Position numbers and translations under genes: made by a program. Below the pieces are notes generated by a model that ran no database searches, was not told where the DNA came from, and was given only the letters and a program-made list of their open reading frames with translations. From contig CAUWGX010000005.1 in NCBI GenBank assembly GCA_963558565.1, forward strand, positions 124,001 through 188,000: DNA of 64,000 nucleotides. Reading direction: 5' to 3'. Origin of the DNA: Atopostipes sp963558565. GTDB taxonomy: Bacteria > Bacillota > Bacilli > Lactobacillales > Carnobacteriaceae_A. The first letter of the stretch is position 1, and the number at the start of each line of letters is the position of its first letter. Below are positions 8,235 through 17,187 of this stretch, one piece after another.

Positions 8235-9638
8235 ATGGATTCTTCCGGGAGTTCCCTGATTACAGAGTTATTAATCATTGTTGTATTAACATTAATCAAT
8301 GCCTTTTTTGCCGCTGCTGAGATTGCTTTTGTTTCGATTAACAAGACAAAAGTGAATCAAGCCGCAGAAGAAGGTGACAAGAAAGCCGTTCGCGTATTAA
8401 ATTTACTCGATGAAGCGGATGATTTCTTGGCGACAATTCAAGTGGCCATTACCTTTGCCGGTTTTCTATCGAGTGCGCAAGCTGCAACCAGTTTTGCGGT
8501 TGTCTTTGCTGAATTTTTACCAGCGTTTACGGGGGCGGACACCGTCGCTACGGTGGTCGTAACGTTAATTTTATCTTATTTCACCCTTGTGTTTGGTGAA
8601 TTATTTCCAAAACAAATTGCGCTCCAAATGCCAGAGACGATTGCGATGGGCACAAGTGGGATTGTGTCCTTTGTTCAGAAAATTTTTCGACCATTTATTT
8701 GGTTACTTTCGGCTTCGACAGACCTTTTACAACGGATCACACCGATTGATTTCACCGAGAGTGACGAGAAATTTACACGCGAAGAAATGCGGGTGATTAT
8801 TGATCAAAGTCGAGAAAGTGGCAGCTTTGATATGGATGAATTGGATATGATGGAAGGTGTCTTGTCCTTAGATACAAAAATCGCTCGTGAAGTGATGGTG
8901 CCTCGAACAGATACTGTGATGATGGATATTGATGCGGATTACCATGAAAACTTGAGAAAAGTCATCGATAGTCCTTATTCAAGAATCCCCATTTATAAAG
9001 AGGAAAAAGATAATGTCATTGGGATTTTACACATGAAGACATTATTGAAGAAGGCCACTGAAGAAGGCTTTGAGAATATTGATTTATTGAAAACTTCTAA
9101 CCGGCCTATGTTAGTGCCGTCAACGATTTACATTGATGATTTACTGATTGAATTTCAACGCGAACAACAACATATGGCCGTCTTGATTGACGAGTATGGA
9201 GGCGTTGAAGGGATTGTAACCATGGAAGACCTGCTCGAAGAGATTGTGGGAGAAATCGATGATGAATCAGATATTACAACCCTTGGCGATATTCGGATTA
9301 TCGATGAATTTAATTACTATATTAATGGGGGTATCTCGATTGAAGAATTTAATGATTACTTTGACGAAGATATTGAAGCCGATGAAGTCGATACAATTGC
9401 TGGGTTTATCATTCATCATATTGGCTATGTCCCCGATGAAGAAGAACGCGTATCCTTACGCATCAATAATTATGTCTTGACGACGAGCGAGATTCAAAAT
9501 GGTCGTATCTATGGCGTGCTTTTAAATATCGATGAAGAACGAATGATCGAAGTCGATTACATCGCTGAAGATGAAGGACCCCAAGACAAAGAAACAACCA
9601 CAGAAGATGAAAACACGGCGGTAACAGAAAATGAATAG
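8235..9638 (+). CDS. CNNM/CorC-type membrane protein (hemolysin family)
   Basis: 467-residue protein with a DUF21 (CNNM) membrane domain of about four helices (roughly 8-200), a CBS pair (about 215-335, including VPRTDT and IDEYGGVEGIVTMEDLLEEIVGEI) and a C-terminal CorC_HlyC domain (about 350-430), then an acidic tail. Family members transport or sense Mg2+ and related divalent cations; the older name hemolysin is historical. It follows the cation ATPase after a terminator, so the two are neighbours with a metal theme but separate transcripts. ATG with AAGGAGAGAG upstream. Confidence 0.88.
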   Translation: MDSSGSSLITELLIIVVLTLINAFFAAAEIAFVSINKTKVNQAAEEGDKKAVRVLNLLDEADDFLATIQVAITFAGFLSSAQAATSFAVVFAEFLPAFTGADTVATVVVTLILSYFTLVFGELFPKQIALQMPETIAMGTSGIVSFVQKIFRPFIWLLSASTDLLQRITPIDFTESDEKFTREEMRVIIDQSRESGSFDMDELDMMEGVLSLDTKIAREVMVPRTDTVMMDIDADYHENLRKVIDSPYSRIPIYKEEKDNVIGILHMKTLLKKATEEGFENIDLLKTSNRPMLVPSTIYIDDLLIEFQREQQHMAVLIDEYGGVEGIVTMEDLLEEIVGEIDDESDITTLGDIRIIDEFNYYINGGISIEEFNDYFDEDIEADEVDTIAGFIIHHIGYVPDEEERVSLRINNYVLTTSEIQNGRIYGVLLNIDEERMIEVDYIAEDEGPQDKETTTEDENTAVTENE

Positions 9639-9647
9639 AAACAAAGT

Positions 9648-9684
9648 AAGCACTTATTTGAATACTCAGATAAGTGCTTTTTAT
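9648..9684 (+). terminator. Terminator of the CNNM gene
   Basis: AAGCACTTAT (9648-9657) pairs perfectly with ATAAGTGCTT (9670-9679), followed by a T run. Confidence 0.85.
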
Positions 9685-9715
9685 TTGTGTGCTATGCTGC
9701 GCGCACAAAAACAAC

Positions 9716-9749
9716 TTATCAACACCCTCTGTGGATAAGTTGTGGATAA
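9716..9749. other. Cluster of three DnaA boxes
   Basis: Two perfect consensus boxes in the reverse orientation, TGTGGATAA at 9730-9738 and 9741-9749, and a one-mismatch forward box TTATCAACA at 9716-9724. The outer sequence is also an inverted repeat, ACAACTTATC (9711-9720) with GATAAGTTGT (9734-9743). It lies between a terminator and murB, about 160 bases before the murB start. It could be a DnaA-titration or DnaA-regulated promoter site. Confidence 0.65.
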
Positions 9750-9906
9750 AAGGATGTCCATTTAGTTAAAATAATCTCAAAGGGATGACATACTTAACAA
9801 GAACAAACGCGCAGAGGGGTACTTTTCTGTTGTTTTTCATGTTATTATAAATAAGTAAAACTGAAATTAATCTAGATTGCATTTAAAGCTGAAAGGAAAG
9901 AGTCTA

Positions 9907-10827
9907 GTGGACTATACAGAAATCTTAAAACAACATCCAAACTTAATTGTTAAAAAAGATGAACCTTTATCGAATTATACTTATACTAAAACGGGCGGAC
10001 CAGCCGATTTACTATTTTTCCCCGCAACGGTCGCCGAAGTCTCCGCTATTATTGATTGGGTACATGAAGAGAACCATCCCTTAACGATTTTAGGGAATGC
10101 GAGTAATTTAATTGTACAAGATGGCGGTATCCGCGGTGTCACGGTTATTTTAACGGAACTGAAAACAATCAAAGTAGAGGGAACGACGATGGTTGTTGAG
10201 TCTGGCGCACCAATTATTGGAGTCAGTGAAACAGCTTATGAACACGAGTTAACGGGTTTAGAGTTTGCTTGTGGAATTCCAGGTAGTACGGGTGGAGCCG
10301 TTTATATGAACGCTGGCGCTTACGAGGGTGAAGTGAAAGATGTTATTGAAAAAGTGACGATCTTGACGCGTGATGGCCGGATTATTGAAGCGAGTAATGA
10401 AGAGATGGAATTTACTTATCGCCACAGCAAACTTCAAGAAACAAACGATATCGTGTTAGATGTTACGTTTAAATTGAAAAAAGGAAAATCCGAACAAATC
10501 AGAGAGCGGATGGATGAATTGACGTTCTTACGTACTTCCAAACAACCGCTTGAATATCCTTCTTGTGGTTCGGTCTTTAAACGACCAACTGGCCACTTTA
10601 CGGGTAAATTAATCCAAGATGCTGATCTCCAAGGCTTAACTTGGGGCGGGGCGCAAGTTTCTAAAAAACATGCCGGGTTTATCGTTAATATCGATGGAGC
10701 AACAGCTACCGATTATATTGAGCTCATTGAACACATCCAAGAAGTTATTTTAGAAAAATTTGATGTCGTCTTAGAGCGCGAAGTTCGAATTATTGGTGAA
10801 AGTGTTGAAGAAGCTCAAAACAAATAA
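9907..10827 (+). CDS. murB: UDP-N-acetylenolpyruvoylglucosamine reductase
   Basis: FAD-dependent, NADPH-using reductase that forms UDP-MurNAc in peptidoglycan synthesis. The FAD-binding half has TKTGGPADLLFFP, GNASNLIV and GIPGSTGGAVYMNAGAYEG. The C-terminal domain has YPSCGSVFKRP with the Ser proton donor of type II enzymes, then GAQVSKKHAGFIVN. I start at GTG 9907 (306 residues) because GAAAGGAAAG sits 7 bases upstream; an in-frame TTG at 9877 would add 10 atypical residues. Followed by its own terminator. Confidence 0.94.
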   Translation: MDYTEILKQHPNLIVKKDEPLSNYTYTKTGGPADLLFFPATVAEVSAIIDWVHEENHPLTILGNASNLIVQDGGIRGVTVILTELKTIKVEGTTMVVESGAPIIGVSETAYEHELTGLEFACGIPGSTGGAVYMNAGAYEGEVKDVIEKVTILTRDGRIIEASNEEMEFTYRHSKLQETNDIVLDVTFKLKKGKSEQIRERMDELTFLRTSKQPLEYPSCGSVFKRPTGHFTGKLIQDADLQGLTWGGAQVSKKHAGFIVNIDGATATDYIELIEHIQEVILEKFDVVLEREVRIIGESVEEAQNK

Positions 10828-10841
10828 AATAGCAATCATGG

Positions 10842-10875
10842 AGTTGGTTTTCTTAAGTGAAAGCCAACTTTTTTC
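10842..10875 (+). terminator. Terminator of murB
   Basis: AGTTGGTTTTC pairs with GAAAGCCAACTT, followed by six T residues. Confidence 0.8.
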
Positions 10876-10903
10876 TTTGGATTTAAAATCTTTCTTTTTA
10901 TAC

Positions 10904-10934
10904 TTGACCTTAACGTTACGTCAAGGTCTATACT
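10904..10934 (+). promoter_or_regulatory. MerR-type promoter/operator with 19-base spacer
   Basis: TTGACC (10904-10909) and TATACT (10929-10934) are 19 bases apart, the stretched spacing that MerR activators correct. The spacer is filled by a 23-base dyad (10906-10928): GACCTTAACGT, one base, ACGTCAAGGTC, with a single mismatch. Strong sign of autoregulation by the next gene. Confidence 0.88.
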
Positions 10935-10952
10935 AGGGCTGGAGGTGAGGAG

Positions 10953-11726
10953 ATGGAGTATACAGTGAGTCAATTAGCTGAGTTATCCGGGGTCAGTGCA
11001 CGGACATTGCGGTACTACGATGAAATTGATTTGTTAAAACCTGCGCGCACGAAAGCGAATGGTTATCGGATCTATGGACCGACGGAAGTGAATCTCTTAC
11101 AGCAAATCTTATTCTATCGTGAATTAGAAATGCCTTTGGAGACGATTAAACAAATGGTCCATGCGCAGACGTTTGATGTTGAACAAGCCTTGCAGCAGCA
11201 TCTCATCTACCTACAACAAAAAAGAAATCGTTTGGAGGACTTGATTGTTACAGTTGAGAAATCCATTCAAGAAGCCAAAGGAGAAATTAAAATGACGGAT
11301 CAAGAAAAATTTGAAGCCTTTAAAAAAGACTTAGTCGAACAAAATGAAGCACAATATGGTTCGGAAATCCGTGAACAATACGGAGAAGAGGTCGTCGAAC
11401 AATCCAATGAAAAAATATATGGAATGACTAAAGCAAAGTATGAAGCATTCGAAGCGGTCACAGCTGAGTTAAATGAAAAGTTAGCACAAGCAACTAAGCT
11501 TGGGGACACTGTAAGTGACTTGGGGCAAGAAGTTGCAGCCCTTCACCAGGACTGGTTGAAAAGGGTCTGGCCAAAGGGGCATTATACGGAAGAAGCCCAT
11601 TATAATTTAAGTTTGATGTATGTTGAAGATGATCGTTTCAAAGCTTACTATGAACAAATTGCGCCGGGTGCGGCCGAATATTTATATGCTGCACTAAAAA
11701 AATATTTAAATATGGAGGCTGAATAA
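10953..11726 (+). CDS. MerR-family regulator with TipAS effector domain
   Basis: 257 residues. The N-terminal MerR helix-turn-helix and wing occupy about 1-75 (YTVSQLAELSGVSARTLRYYDEIDLL region); a coiled-coil dimer helix follows (about 80-112). The C-terminal domain (about 115-257) is TipAS/TIPAL-like and in relatives (Mta, TipA, SkgA) binds drugs or hydrophobic ligands. It is preceded by a dyad in a 19-base promoter spacer and followed at once by a strong terminator, so the only visible target is itself. Start ATG with GGAGGTGAGGAG upstream. Confidence 0.9.
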   Translation: MEYTVSQLAELSGVSARTLRYYDEIDLLKPARTKANGYRIYGPTEVNLLQQILFYRELEMPLETIKQMVHAQTFDVEQALQQHLIYLQQKRNRLEDLIVTVEKSIQEAKGEIKMTDQEKFEAFKKDLVEQNEAQYGSEIREQYGEEVVEQSNEKIYGMTKAKYEAFEAVTAELNEKLAQATKLGDTVSDLGQEVAALHQDWLKRVWPKGHYTEEAHYNLSLMYVEDDRFKAYYEQIAPGAAEYLYAALKKYLNMEAE

Positions 11727-11729
11727 ATG

Positions 11730-11771
11730 AAACGCTCAAAATGACGATTACTGGTCATTTTGAGCGTTTTT
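11730..11771 (+). terminator. Strong terminator after the MerR gene
   Basis: A perfect 16-bp stem: AAACGCTCAAAATGAC (11730-11745) with its complement at 11754-11769, 8-base loop, then T residues. Confidence 0.9.
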
Positions 11772-11839
11772 AATGGCTATTTTAATAGAAAATGATTAGA
11801 GAAAAGAAAGATAGAGGAATGAATATTGCTGGTTACTTA

Positions 11840-11848
11840 TGCTATAAT
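11840..11848 (+). promoter_or_regulatory. Extended -10 promoter of rpiA-pdp
   Basis: TGC directly before a perfect TATAAT (11843-11848); no good -35 at the usual distance. Confidence 0.5.
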
Positions 11849-11886
11849 AGATGTATATTGAGAGCGTTTGCGAGGAGCGGAAGAAA

Positions 11887-12564
11887 ATGAATCAAAAGAA
11901 ATTAGTGGGCGATGAAGCAGCCACATTTGTTGAAGATAATATGACTGTAGGATTAGGTACAGGCTCTACGGCGGAATATATGGTTAAAGCAGTCGCAAAG
12001 AGAGTTGAGGAAGAAGGACTCCATTTAACATGTGTGTCTACTTCCACCGTCACTGAAAAATTAGCGAAGAATTTAGGGTTAAATGTCAAAGACTTAGCAG
12101 AAGTGGACGAGATTGATTTAACGATTGATGGCGCGGATGAAATTTCACCGACTTATCAAGGCATCAAAGGAGGCGGTGGCGCCTTATTATTTGAAAAAAT
12201 TGTAGCGACAAATTCAAAGAAAAATATTTGGATTGCCGACGCATCAAAATTAGTTGAGACATTAGGGACTTTCCCACTGCCAGTAGAAGTTGTTTCCTTT
12301 GGAAGTGAACATTTATTTGCGACTTTTGAAGCCAAGGGCTACCAGCCAGCTTATCGTTTAGATGAAGAGGGCGATAAATTTAAAACAGATGCAGGCCATT
12401 TTATTATTGACTTGCATTTAGAAAAAATTGAAGAGCCCAAAAAGTTGGCACAAGCATTAAAGAATGAAGTCGGCGTGGTGGAACATGGTTTGTTTATCGA
12501 TATTGTGGACCAAGTAATCGTAGGACATGACGACGGTGAGATTGAAATATTGCACGCAGACTAA
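11887..12564 (+). CDS. rpiA: Ribose-5-phosphate isomerase A
   Basis: Interconverts ribose 5-phosphate and ribulose 5-phosphate (pentose phosphate pathway). Family motifs visible: GLGTGSTAEYM near residue 24, TIDGADEI near 80, KGGGGALLFEKIVA near 95. I start at ATG 11887 (225 residues, the family norm) with GAGGAGCGG upstream; a longer frame from 11851 would add 12 residues overlapping the ribosome site. The next gene, pdp, starts 21 bases downstream, so ribose from nucleoside breakdown can be fed straight into sugar phosphate metabolism. Confidence 0.95.
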   Translation: MNQKKLVGDEAATFVEDNMTVGLGTGSTAEYMVKAVAKRVEEEGLHLTCVSTSTVTEKLAKNLGLNVKDLAEVDEIDLTIDGADEISPTYQGIKGGGGALLFEKIVATNSKKNIWIADASKLVETLGTFPLPVEVVSFGSEHLFATFEAKGYQPAYRLDEEGDKFKTDAGHFIIDLHLEKIEEPKKLAQALKNEVGVVEHGLFIDIVDQVIVGHDDGEIEILHAD

Positions 12565-12585
12565 AGAAAAAGGGGACTTATTAAA

Positions 12586-13890
12586 ATGGTTCGTATGGTA
12601 GATTTAATTGAGAAAAAGCAGAAAAAAGAGCGACTGACAACACCTGAAATCCAATGGATGATCAATGCTTTTACTGCCGACCAAATCCCAGATTACCAAA
12701 TGAGTGCCATGTTGATGGCGATTTATTTTAATGGCATGATGGAAGAAGAGTTGCGAGATTTAACGATGGCGATGGTGGAGTCCGGCGATCAAATCGATTT
12801 ATCAGAGATTAAAGGCACTAAAGTCGACAAACATTCCACAGGAGGTGTGGGCGATACAACGACCTTGGTCTTAGCCCCATTAGTAGCGAGCGTTGGCGTG
12901 CCGGTTCCCAAAATGAGTGGCCGTGGTTTAGGCCATACTGGGGGAACTTTGGATAAACTGGAGTCGATCGAAGGTTTCCATATTGAAATTACAGAAGATG
13001 AATTTACGGCTTTAGTCAACAAGAATAAATTAGCTTTAGTGGGACAAACAGGGAATTTAACGCCTGCGGATAAAAAGATCTATGCTTTACGAGATGTGAC
13101 AAGCACTGTCGGCTCCATTCCTCTAATTGCTAGTTCCATTATGAGTAAAAAAATTGCTTCAGGCGCGGATGCGATGGTCTTAGATGTCAAAGTAGGAACC
13201 GGCGCCTTTATGAAAAGTATTGAAGAAGCGGAGAAATTGGCGCAAACGATGGTCAATATCGGCAACAGTGTTGGTCGAGAGACGATGGCAGTTATTTCTG
13301 ATATGAGCCAGCCACTCGGTGAAGCGATTGGTAATGCTTTAGAAGTGAAAGAGGCGATCGCAACGTTGAAAGATGAAGGACCTGCAGATTTAACGGAATT
13401 ATCGCTCGTACTCGGGAGTCAAATGGCTTATCTCGGCGGCGTGGGTGCCGATTTAGCGGAGGCGCGTCGTTTACTAGAAGAAAATATACAAAATGGTCAA
13501 GCGCTAGAGAAATTTAAAGTCTTTATAGAAGCACAAGGCGGCAATCCGGAAGTGATTGAACGCCCTGATGAGTTGCTGCCCAAAGCTGCTTATCAAGTAG
13601 AGGTTAAAGCCGAACGCGCAGGTGTCGTCTCTGCAATGGAGGCAGAGGAATTAGGCATTGCGGGTATGTTATTAGGCGCTGGACGCGAAACCGTCGATAG
13701 TGAACTCGATTTAGCGGCAGGGTTGATGTTACATAAAAAGATTGGCGATAAAGTAGCTGTGGGGGATGTTTTAGTGACCATCTATTCCAATAAAGAAGAT
13801 GTCACTCCTTCGATTGAAAAAATTAAAGAAAATATTACGATCAGCGATCAAGCAGTACCGGTACAGCTTATCCATGAAATTATTCATTAA
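12586..13890 (+). CDS. pdp: Pyrimidine-nucleoside phosphorylase
   Basis: 434-residue thymidine/pyrimidine-nucleoside phosphorylase. It cleaves uridine, thymidine or deoxyuridine with phosphate to base plus (deoxy)ribose 1-phosphate. Motifs: KHSTGGVGDTTTLVLAPLVA (phosphate binding) near 80-100, SGRGLGHTGGTLDKLE near 110-125, the DVKVGTGAFMKS loop near 200, and the C-terminal PYNP domain. Start ATG with AAAGGGG upstream; in an operon with rpiA. The broad pyrimidine specificity (pdp rather than deoA) is inferred from Firmicutes relatives. Confidence 0.93.
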   Translation: MVRMVDLIEKKQKKERLTTPEIQWMINAFTADQIPDYQMSAMLMAIYFNGMMEEELRDLTMAMVESGDQIDLSEIKGTKVDKHSTGGVGDTTTLVLAPLVASVGVPVPKMSGRGLGHTGGTLDKLESIEGFHIEITEDEFTALVNKNKLALVGQTGNLTPADKKIYALRDVTSTVGSIPLIASSIMSKKIASGADAMVLDVKVGTGAFMKSIEEAEKLAQTMVNIGNSVGRETMAVISDMSQPLGEAIGNALEVKEAIATLKDEGPADLTELSLVLGSQMAYLGGVGADLAEARRLLEENIQNGQALEKFKVFIEAQGGNPEVIERPDELLPKAAYQVEVKAERAGVVSAMEAEELGIAGMLLGAGRETVDSELDLAAGLMLHKKIGDKVAVGDVLVTIYSNKEDVTPSIEKIKENITISDQAVPVQLIHEIIH

Positions 13891-13903
13891 TCGTTAGAAA
13901 AAT

Positions 13904-13939
13904 AAAAGAGGAGTCCTGATTAGTCAAGGACTTCTTTTT
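13904..13939 (+). terminator. Terminator of rpiA-pdp
   Basis: AAAAGAGGAGTCCT pairs with AGGACTTCTTTTT with one bulge; T run at the end. Confidence 0.75.
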
Positions 13940-13990
13940 CTCTATATCGTATTGAACGAATCAAAGTATTGGCTTGGTGAATCGTCGGTT

Positions 13991-14014
13991 TTCAGTGCTA
14001 AACGACCGTTCATT
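13991..14014. repeat. Short intergenic repeat, copy 2
   Basis: TTCAGTGCTAAA then CGACCGTTCATT; related to 4435-4455. Confidence 0.4.
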
Positions 14015-14109
14015 AGAAAATTTTACATGAAAGTAAAGAATGGTTGTTCTATGCATCCAGTGAACGTGTTTCATGTCAGAACAATCAAATGAATAATAAA
14101 GGGGATAAA

Positions 14110-14952
14110 ATGGATAGAAAAGTCATCTTTTTCGATGCAGATGGAACGATTATAAATGGGGATTATATGTCGCCACGAGTGAAAGAAACGTTACAAGAAC
14201 TGGAAAGACAAGGCCATATTTTAGTTTTAAGTACCGGCCGTGCTTTACCGGCCATGGGCGAGGCACTGCAAGCCATGGACTTTGAAAATATTATTTGTTC
14301 AGGCGGAAATGTCACTTTGGCTGAAAATAACGTTATATTTAATCATGCGCTAACTACCGAGCAATTAAAAGAAATTCGCGCCTTTTTAGATGAACGAGAA
14401 ATCCCTTACCATATGGAAGCGCCGGATTATATATGGATTAAAAAGGGTGAGATGCAAAATTATATTGACCGCTACAAAGGGCTATTTCCCGCTAAAGAAG
14501 ATTTAACCAAAGAAGAATATGAAGAAGCGAGAAAAATGATCGAAGAAACGGCTGCACGCTCCAAAGAAGAAAATACCCAAGATTTGACCATCAATAAAAT
14601 CCATTATTTCAGTGAAGAGCTTTCTTTTGAAGAATTAAAAGAAAGATTTGGCGAACAATTTCATTGTGTCCCGCTGTCTTTATCGAATCAATTTTCAGGC
14701 GGTGAAATCAGCACAAAAGGAGTCACTAAACGCATAGGAATGGAAAAAATATTAGACTATTTTGACATGCCTTTAGCAAGCGCCGTTGCTGTAGGTGATG
14801 ACTTTAATGACATTGAAATGTTAGAGTATGCCCCTTATAGTATAGTGCTTGAACATGCCCATGATGAAGTAAAAAAATATGCCGACTATGTCACCGAAGA
14901 TTTCGATAATGATGGCTTTTATCATGCGATGGTCCATCTTAATTTATTGTAA
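14110..14952 (+). CDS. HAD-superfamily phosphatase, Cof type
   Basis: 280-residue class IIB HAD hydrolase. Motif I FFDADGTI carries the nucleophile Asp near residue 8, motif II is in LSTGR, the cap domain follows, and motifs III/IV are KGVTKRIGMEKIL and VGDDFNDIEML. Cof-type enzymes dephosphorylate sugar phosphates or cofactors such as pyridoxal phosphate and FMN; this one cannot be assigned a substrate. Start ATG 14110 with AAAGGGG upstream; an in-frame upstream extension from 14044 lacks a ribosome site. Single gene with its own terminator. Confidence 0.85.
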   Translation: MDRKVIFFDADGTIINGDYMSPRVKETLQELERQGHILVLSTGRALPAMGEALQAMDFENIICSGGNVTLAENNVIFNHALTTEQLKEIRAFLDEREIPYHMEAPDYIWIKKGEMQNYIDRYKGLFPAKEDLTKEEYEEARKMIEETAARSKEENTQDLTINKIHYFSEELSFEELKERFGEQFHCVPLSLSNQFSGGEISTKGVTKRIGMEKILDYFDMPLASAVAVGDDFNDIEMLEYAPYSIVLEHAHDEVKKYADYVTEDFDNDGFYHAMVHLNLL

Positions 14953-14956
14953 AAGA

Positions 14957-15002
14957 AAAAGGGCAAGAGAGGAGGAAAGATCCACTCTCTTGGCCTTTTT
15001 TA
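14957..15002. terminator. Terminator between convergent HAD and fni genes
   Basis: AAAAGGGCAAGAGAG pairs with CTCTCTTGGCCTTTTT; T/A runs on both sides make it usable in both directions. Confidence 0.8.
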
Positions 15003-15015
15003 ATGAATAAACAAA

Positions 15016-16074
15016 TTACTTTGAAGAACGTTGGGCATATTGTTTGAGATCAATCCCTCGTAAAGTGGCCCATTCCGCCGTATCTCCAGTAATGATAACG
15101 TCTGTATTTTGTAAATCAGTGACTGATTTGGCGCTGAGTAATGTCATGCTGCGTTCAATTTCCATTTTCCATTGTTCTACTTGCTCAATAGCTAAGTCAA
15201 CATCTTTTAAAATCATATGCATAAATTGACTTGAGATGCCTACGAGCGAAGCTCCGAGAGCAAGAGATTTTACAATGTCTTGAGCCGTACGAATTCCTCC
15301 AGATGAAATAATCTGGCTGTCATCTTGGACTTCCATCGCCTCAAGCAAGGAAACAGGCGTTGTTTGCCCCCAAGGTTCCAATCCATCTAATTTCAATTCA
15401 GGACGACGGAAATTCTCAATTTGGGCAAAGTTCGTGCCGCCTTTCCCACTGATGTCGATATACTTCACACCGATTTCTTGGAGCCGTTGAATCGTCTCGC
15501 GGCTCATACCAAAGCCAACTTCTTTGACAATTAAAGGCACATCAATGGTTTCGACAATTTCTTGAATATTTTCTAACCAATTTGAAAATGTACGATCGCC
15601 TTCAGGCATCACTAATTCTTGGGGCGCATTGACATGAATTTGTAATGCATCGGCCTCGACTAAATCAATGGCTTTTTTAGCGTTTTCAGCGCCATGCCCC
15701 GCGCCTAAGTTAGCAAAGACTAACCCATTAGGATTTTCTTTGCGGACGATTTTATAAGATTCTTCGACTTCTGGATTTTTTAGGCCCGCGCTGATAGAGC
15801 CGGTCGCTATTGCTAAACCAGTCTCGTACGCCACGATTGCTAATTTTTGGTTCAATTTTCCTGTCCAGTCGCTCCCACCCGTCATAGCATTAATGAAAAA
15901 AGGGAGAGAGAACGCTAAAGGGCCTAAGTGAGTTGATAGATCAACCTCCGTAACATCCATCTGTGGGAAAGAATGATGCATAAAATGAACATCTTTAAAG
16001 GCAGAATCTCCATCTTTATAAAAGTTCTCCGAAAGAGATACGTGCTCGTTTTTACGGTTTATTTGTTTTGACAT
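15016..16074 (-). CDS. fni: Type 2 isopentenyl-diphosphate isomerase
   Basis: 352-residue FMN- and NADPH-dependent isomerase interconverting IPP and DMAPP. TIM-barrel motifs: NAMTGGS near 62, GLVFANLGA, QIHVNAPQELVMPEGDR, IVKEVGFGMS, DISGKGGTNFAQIE and SSGGIRTAQDIVKSLALGAS. Last gene of the leftward mevalonate operon, 12 bases after mvaK2. Typical for lactic acid bacteria, which use the mevalonate route rather than the MEP route. Confidence 0.96.
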   Translation of the reverse strand: MSKQINRKNEHVSLSENFYKDGDSAFKDVHFMHHSFPQMDVTEVDLSTHLGPLAFSLPFFINAMTGGSDWTGKLNQKLAIVAYETGLAIATGSISAGLKNPEVEESYKIVRKENPNGLVFANLGAGHGAENAKKAIDLVEADALQIHVNAPQELVMPEGDRTFSNWLENIQEIVETIDVPLIVKEVGFGMSRETIQRLQEIGVKYIDISGKGGTNFAQIENFRRPELKLDGLEPWGQTTPVSLLEAMEVQDDSQIISSGGIRTAQDIVKSLALGASLVGISSQFMHMILKDVDLAIEQVEQWKMEIERSMTLLSAKSVTDLQNTDVIITGDTAEWATLRGIDLKQYAQRSSK

Positions 16075-16086
16075 GCATAGCCTCCA

Positions 16087-17175
16087 TTATGTAGTAGTTG
16101 ATTTTTGATAAATAGTCAGGGGTAAGTGTGTAATCCCCGCCGCTTGCCAGTCGGAAATGACGGCAGCGATCTTTTTTTCATTGAAGATAAAAGCAATTCC
16201 CGAATCACCACCACCGGCTCCGGAAGTTTTGGCTGCTCCACCATGATGAAGCGCAATTTCGCATAGCTTCGTGAGTAGCGGGGTTTCAATTTGCACATTT
16301 GTTTCTTGTCCCATTTGGACTAAAGCACAGCGGTTTTTATGGATCGCTGCAGCCATTTTTTCTGTATTTTTTTGAGCTAAGGCAGAAGCTAACTGATCGA
16401 CGGCTGTTTGACTTTCTTGCAGAAAGTGTTGATATTGTTGATGACTTTGTTGTTTCTTTTCTTGGACAGCTCCCACTAACTGATCACTGGAAGCGGGACG
16501 GCCGGTCCAACCGATTAAAAAGGTCACCTCATCAGGGATCGCTAAACGTTCAACCGCTAGTTTGGGCCAAACAGTTTCCACAGTTTCTTTTACGGAATGC
16601 TTTTTAAAAAAAGCACGGACAGTCTCACGCTCAAAACTCGTATATTTAATCCAACCTGTATAAGTAATGGCCGCTAAGTCTCCAAAAGAACTGTTAACAC
16701 CCAATTGGAGTTGGGCGAGAACACTTAATTTATAAACAAGCCCGTCTGTGAATGTTTGTTTATAAAACTTCAGCAAACCGCGCACAACAGCTACAGTGAC
16801 GGCACCTGAAGAGCCTACACCTAATTTATGGCCCGTTTCATTCTCCAATTCACTTTTGAGGTGAAGGTGATAAGTTTTTAAAGGTTCTCCCAGTTCTGTT
16901 ACATAAGCTTCCGTTGTTTGGATCGCAGCCAACACATAGTTAAGTGCAGGGGCGGACGTATTCAGTTGAATTTCGTTTTTTATTCGCTGCCATTTTACAG
17001 GCTTGTCCGTAAAACCGGCTGAATAAATTGTCCCTTCAGGCTCTTCAGTTTCCGTTAAGGATAAATGGATAAACAAGTCAACCGCTGTTAAAATCGCAGA
17101 ATAACCAGGTTCGACCACAGCATATTCACCGGCAATATACAGCTTTCCGGGGGCTTTTACATGGACTTCTTCCAC
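16087..17175 (-). CDS. mvaK2: Phosphomevalonate kinase
   Basis: 362-residue GHMP-family kinase making mevalonate 5-diphosphate. The GHMP substrate motif VKAPGKLYIAGEYAVVEPGY lies at the N-terminus, the ATP loop LGVGSSGAVTVAVVRGLL near 120, and the C-terminal TSGAGGGDSGIAF motif near 320. Third gene of the mevalonate operon, 12 bases after mvaD. The Ser/Ala pattern of the ATP loop and the length match Firmicutes MvaK2. Confidence 0.95.
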   Translation of the reverse strand: MEEVHVKAPGKLYIAGEYAVVEPGYSAILTAVDLFIHLSLTETEEPEGTIYSAGFTDKPVKWQRIKNEIQLNTSAPALNYVLAAIQTTEAYVTELGEPLKTYHLHLKSELENETGHKLGVGSSGAVTVAVVRGLLKFYKQTFTDGLVYKLSVLAQLQLGVNSSFGDLAAITYTGWIKYTSFERETVRAFFKKHSVKETVETVWPKLAVERLAIPDEVTFLIGWTGRPASSDQLVGAVQEKKQQSHQQYQHFLQESQTAVDQLASALAQKNTEKMAAAIHKNRCALVQMGQETNVQIETPLLTKLCEIALHHGGAAKTSGAGGGDSGIAFIFNEKKIAAVISDWQAAGITHLPLTIYQKSTTT

Positions 17176-17187
17176 AATAAATTCTCC

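Noticed and set aside
9711..9743. Rho-independent terminator at the DnaA boxes
   Set aside because: The inverted repeat lacks a T run and a true terminator lies just upstream at 9648-9684.
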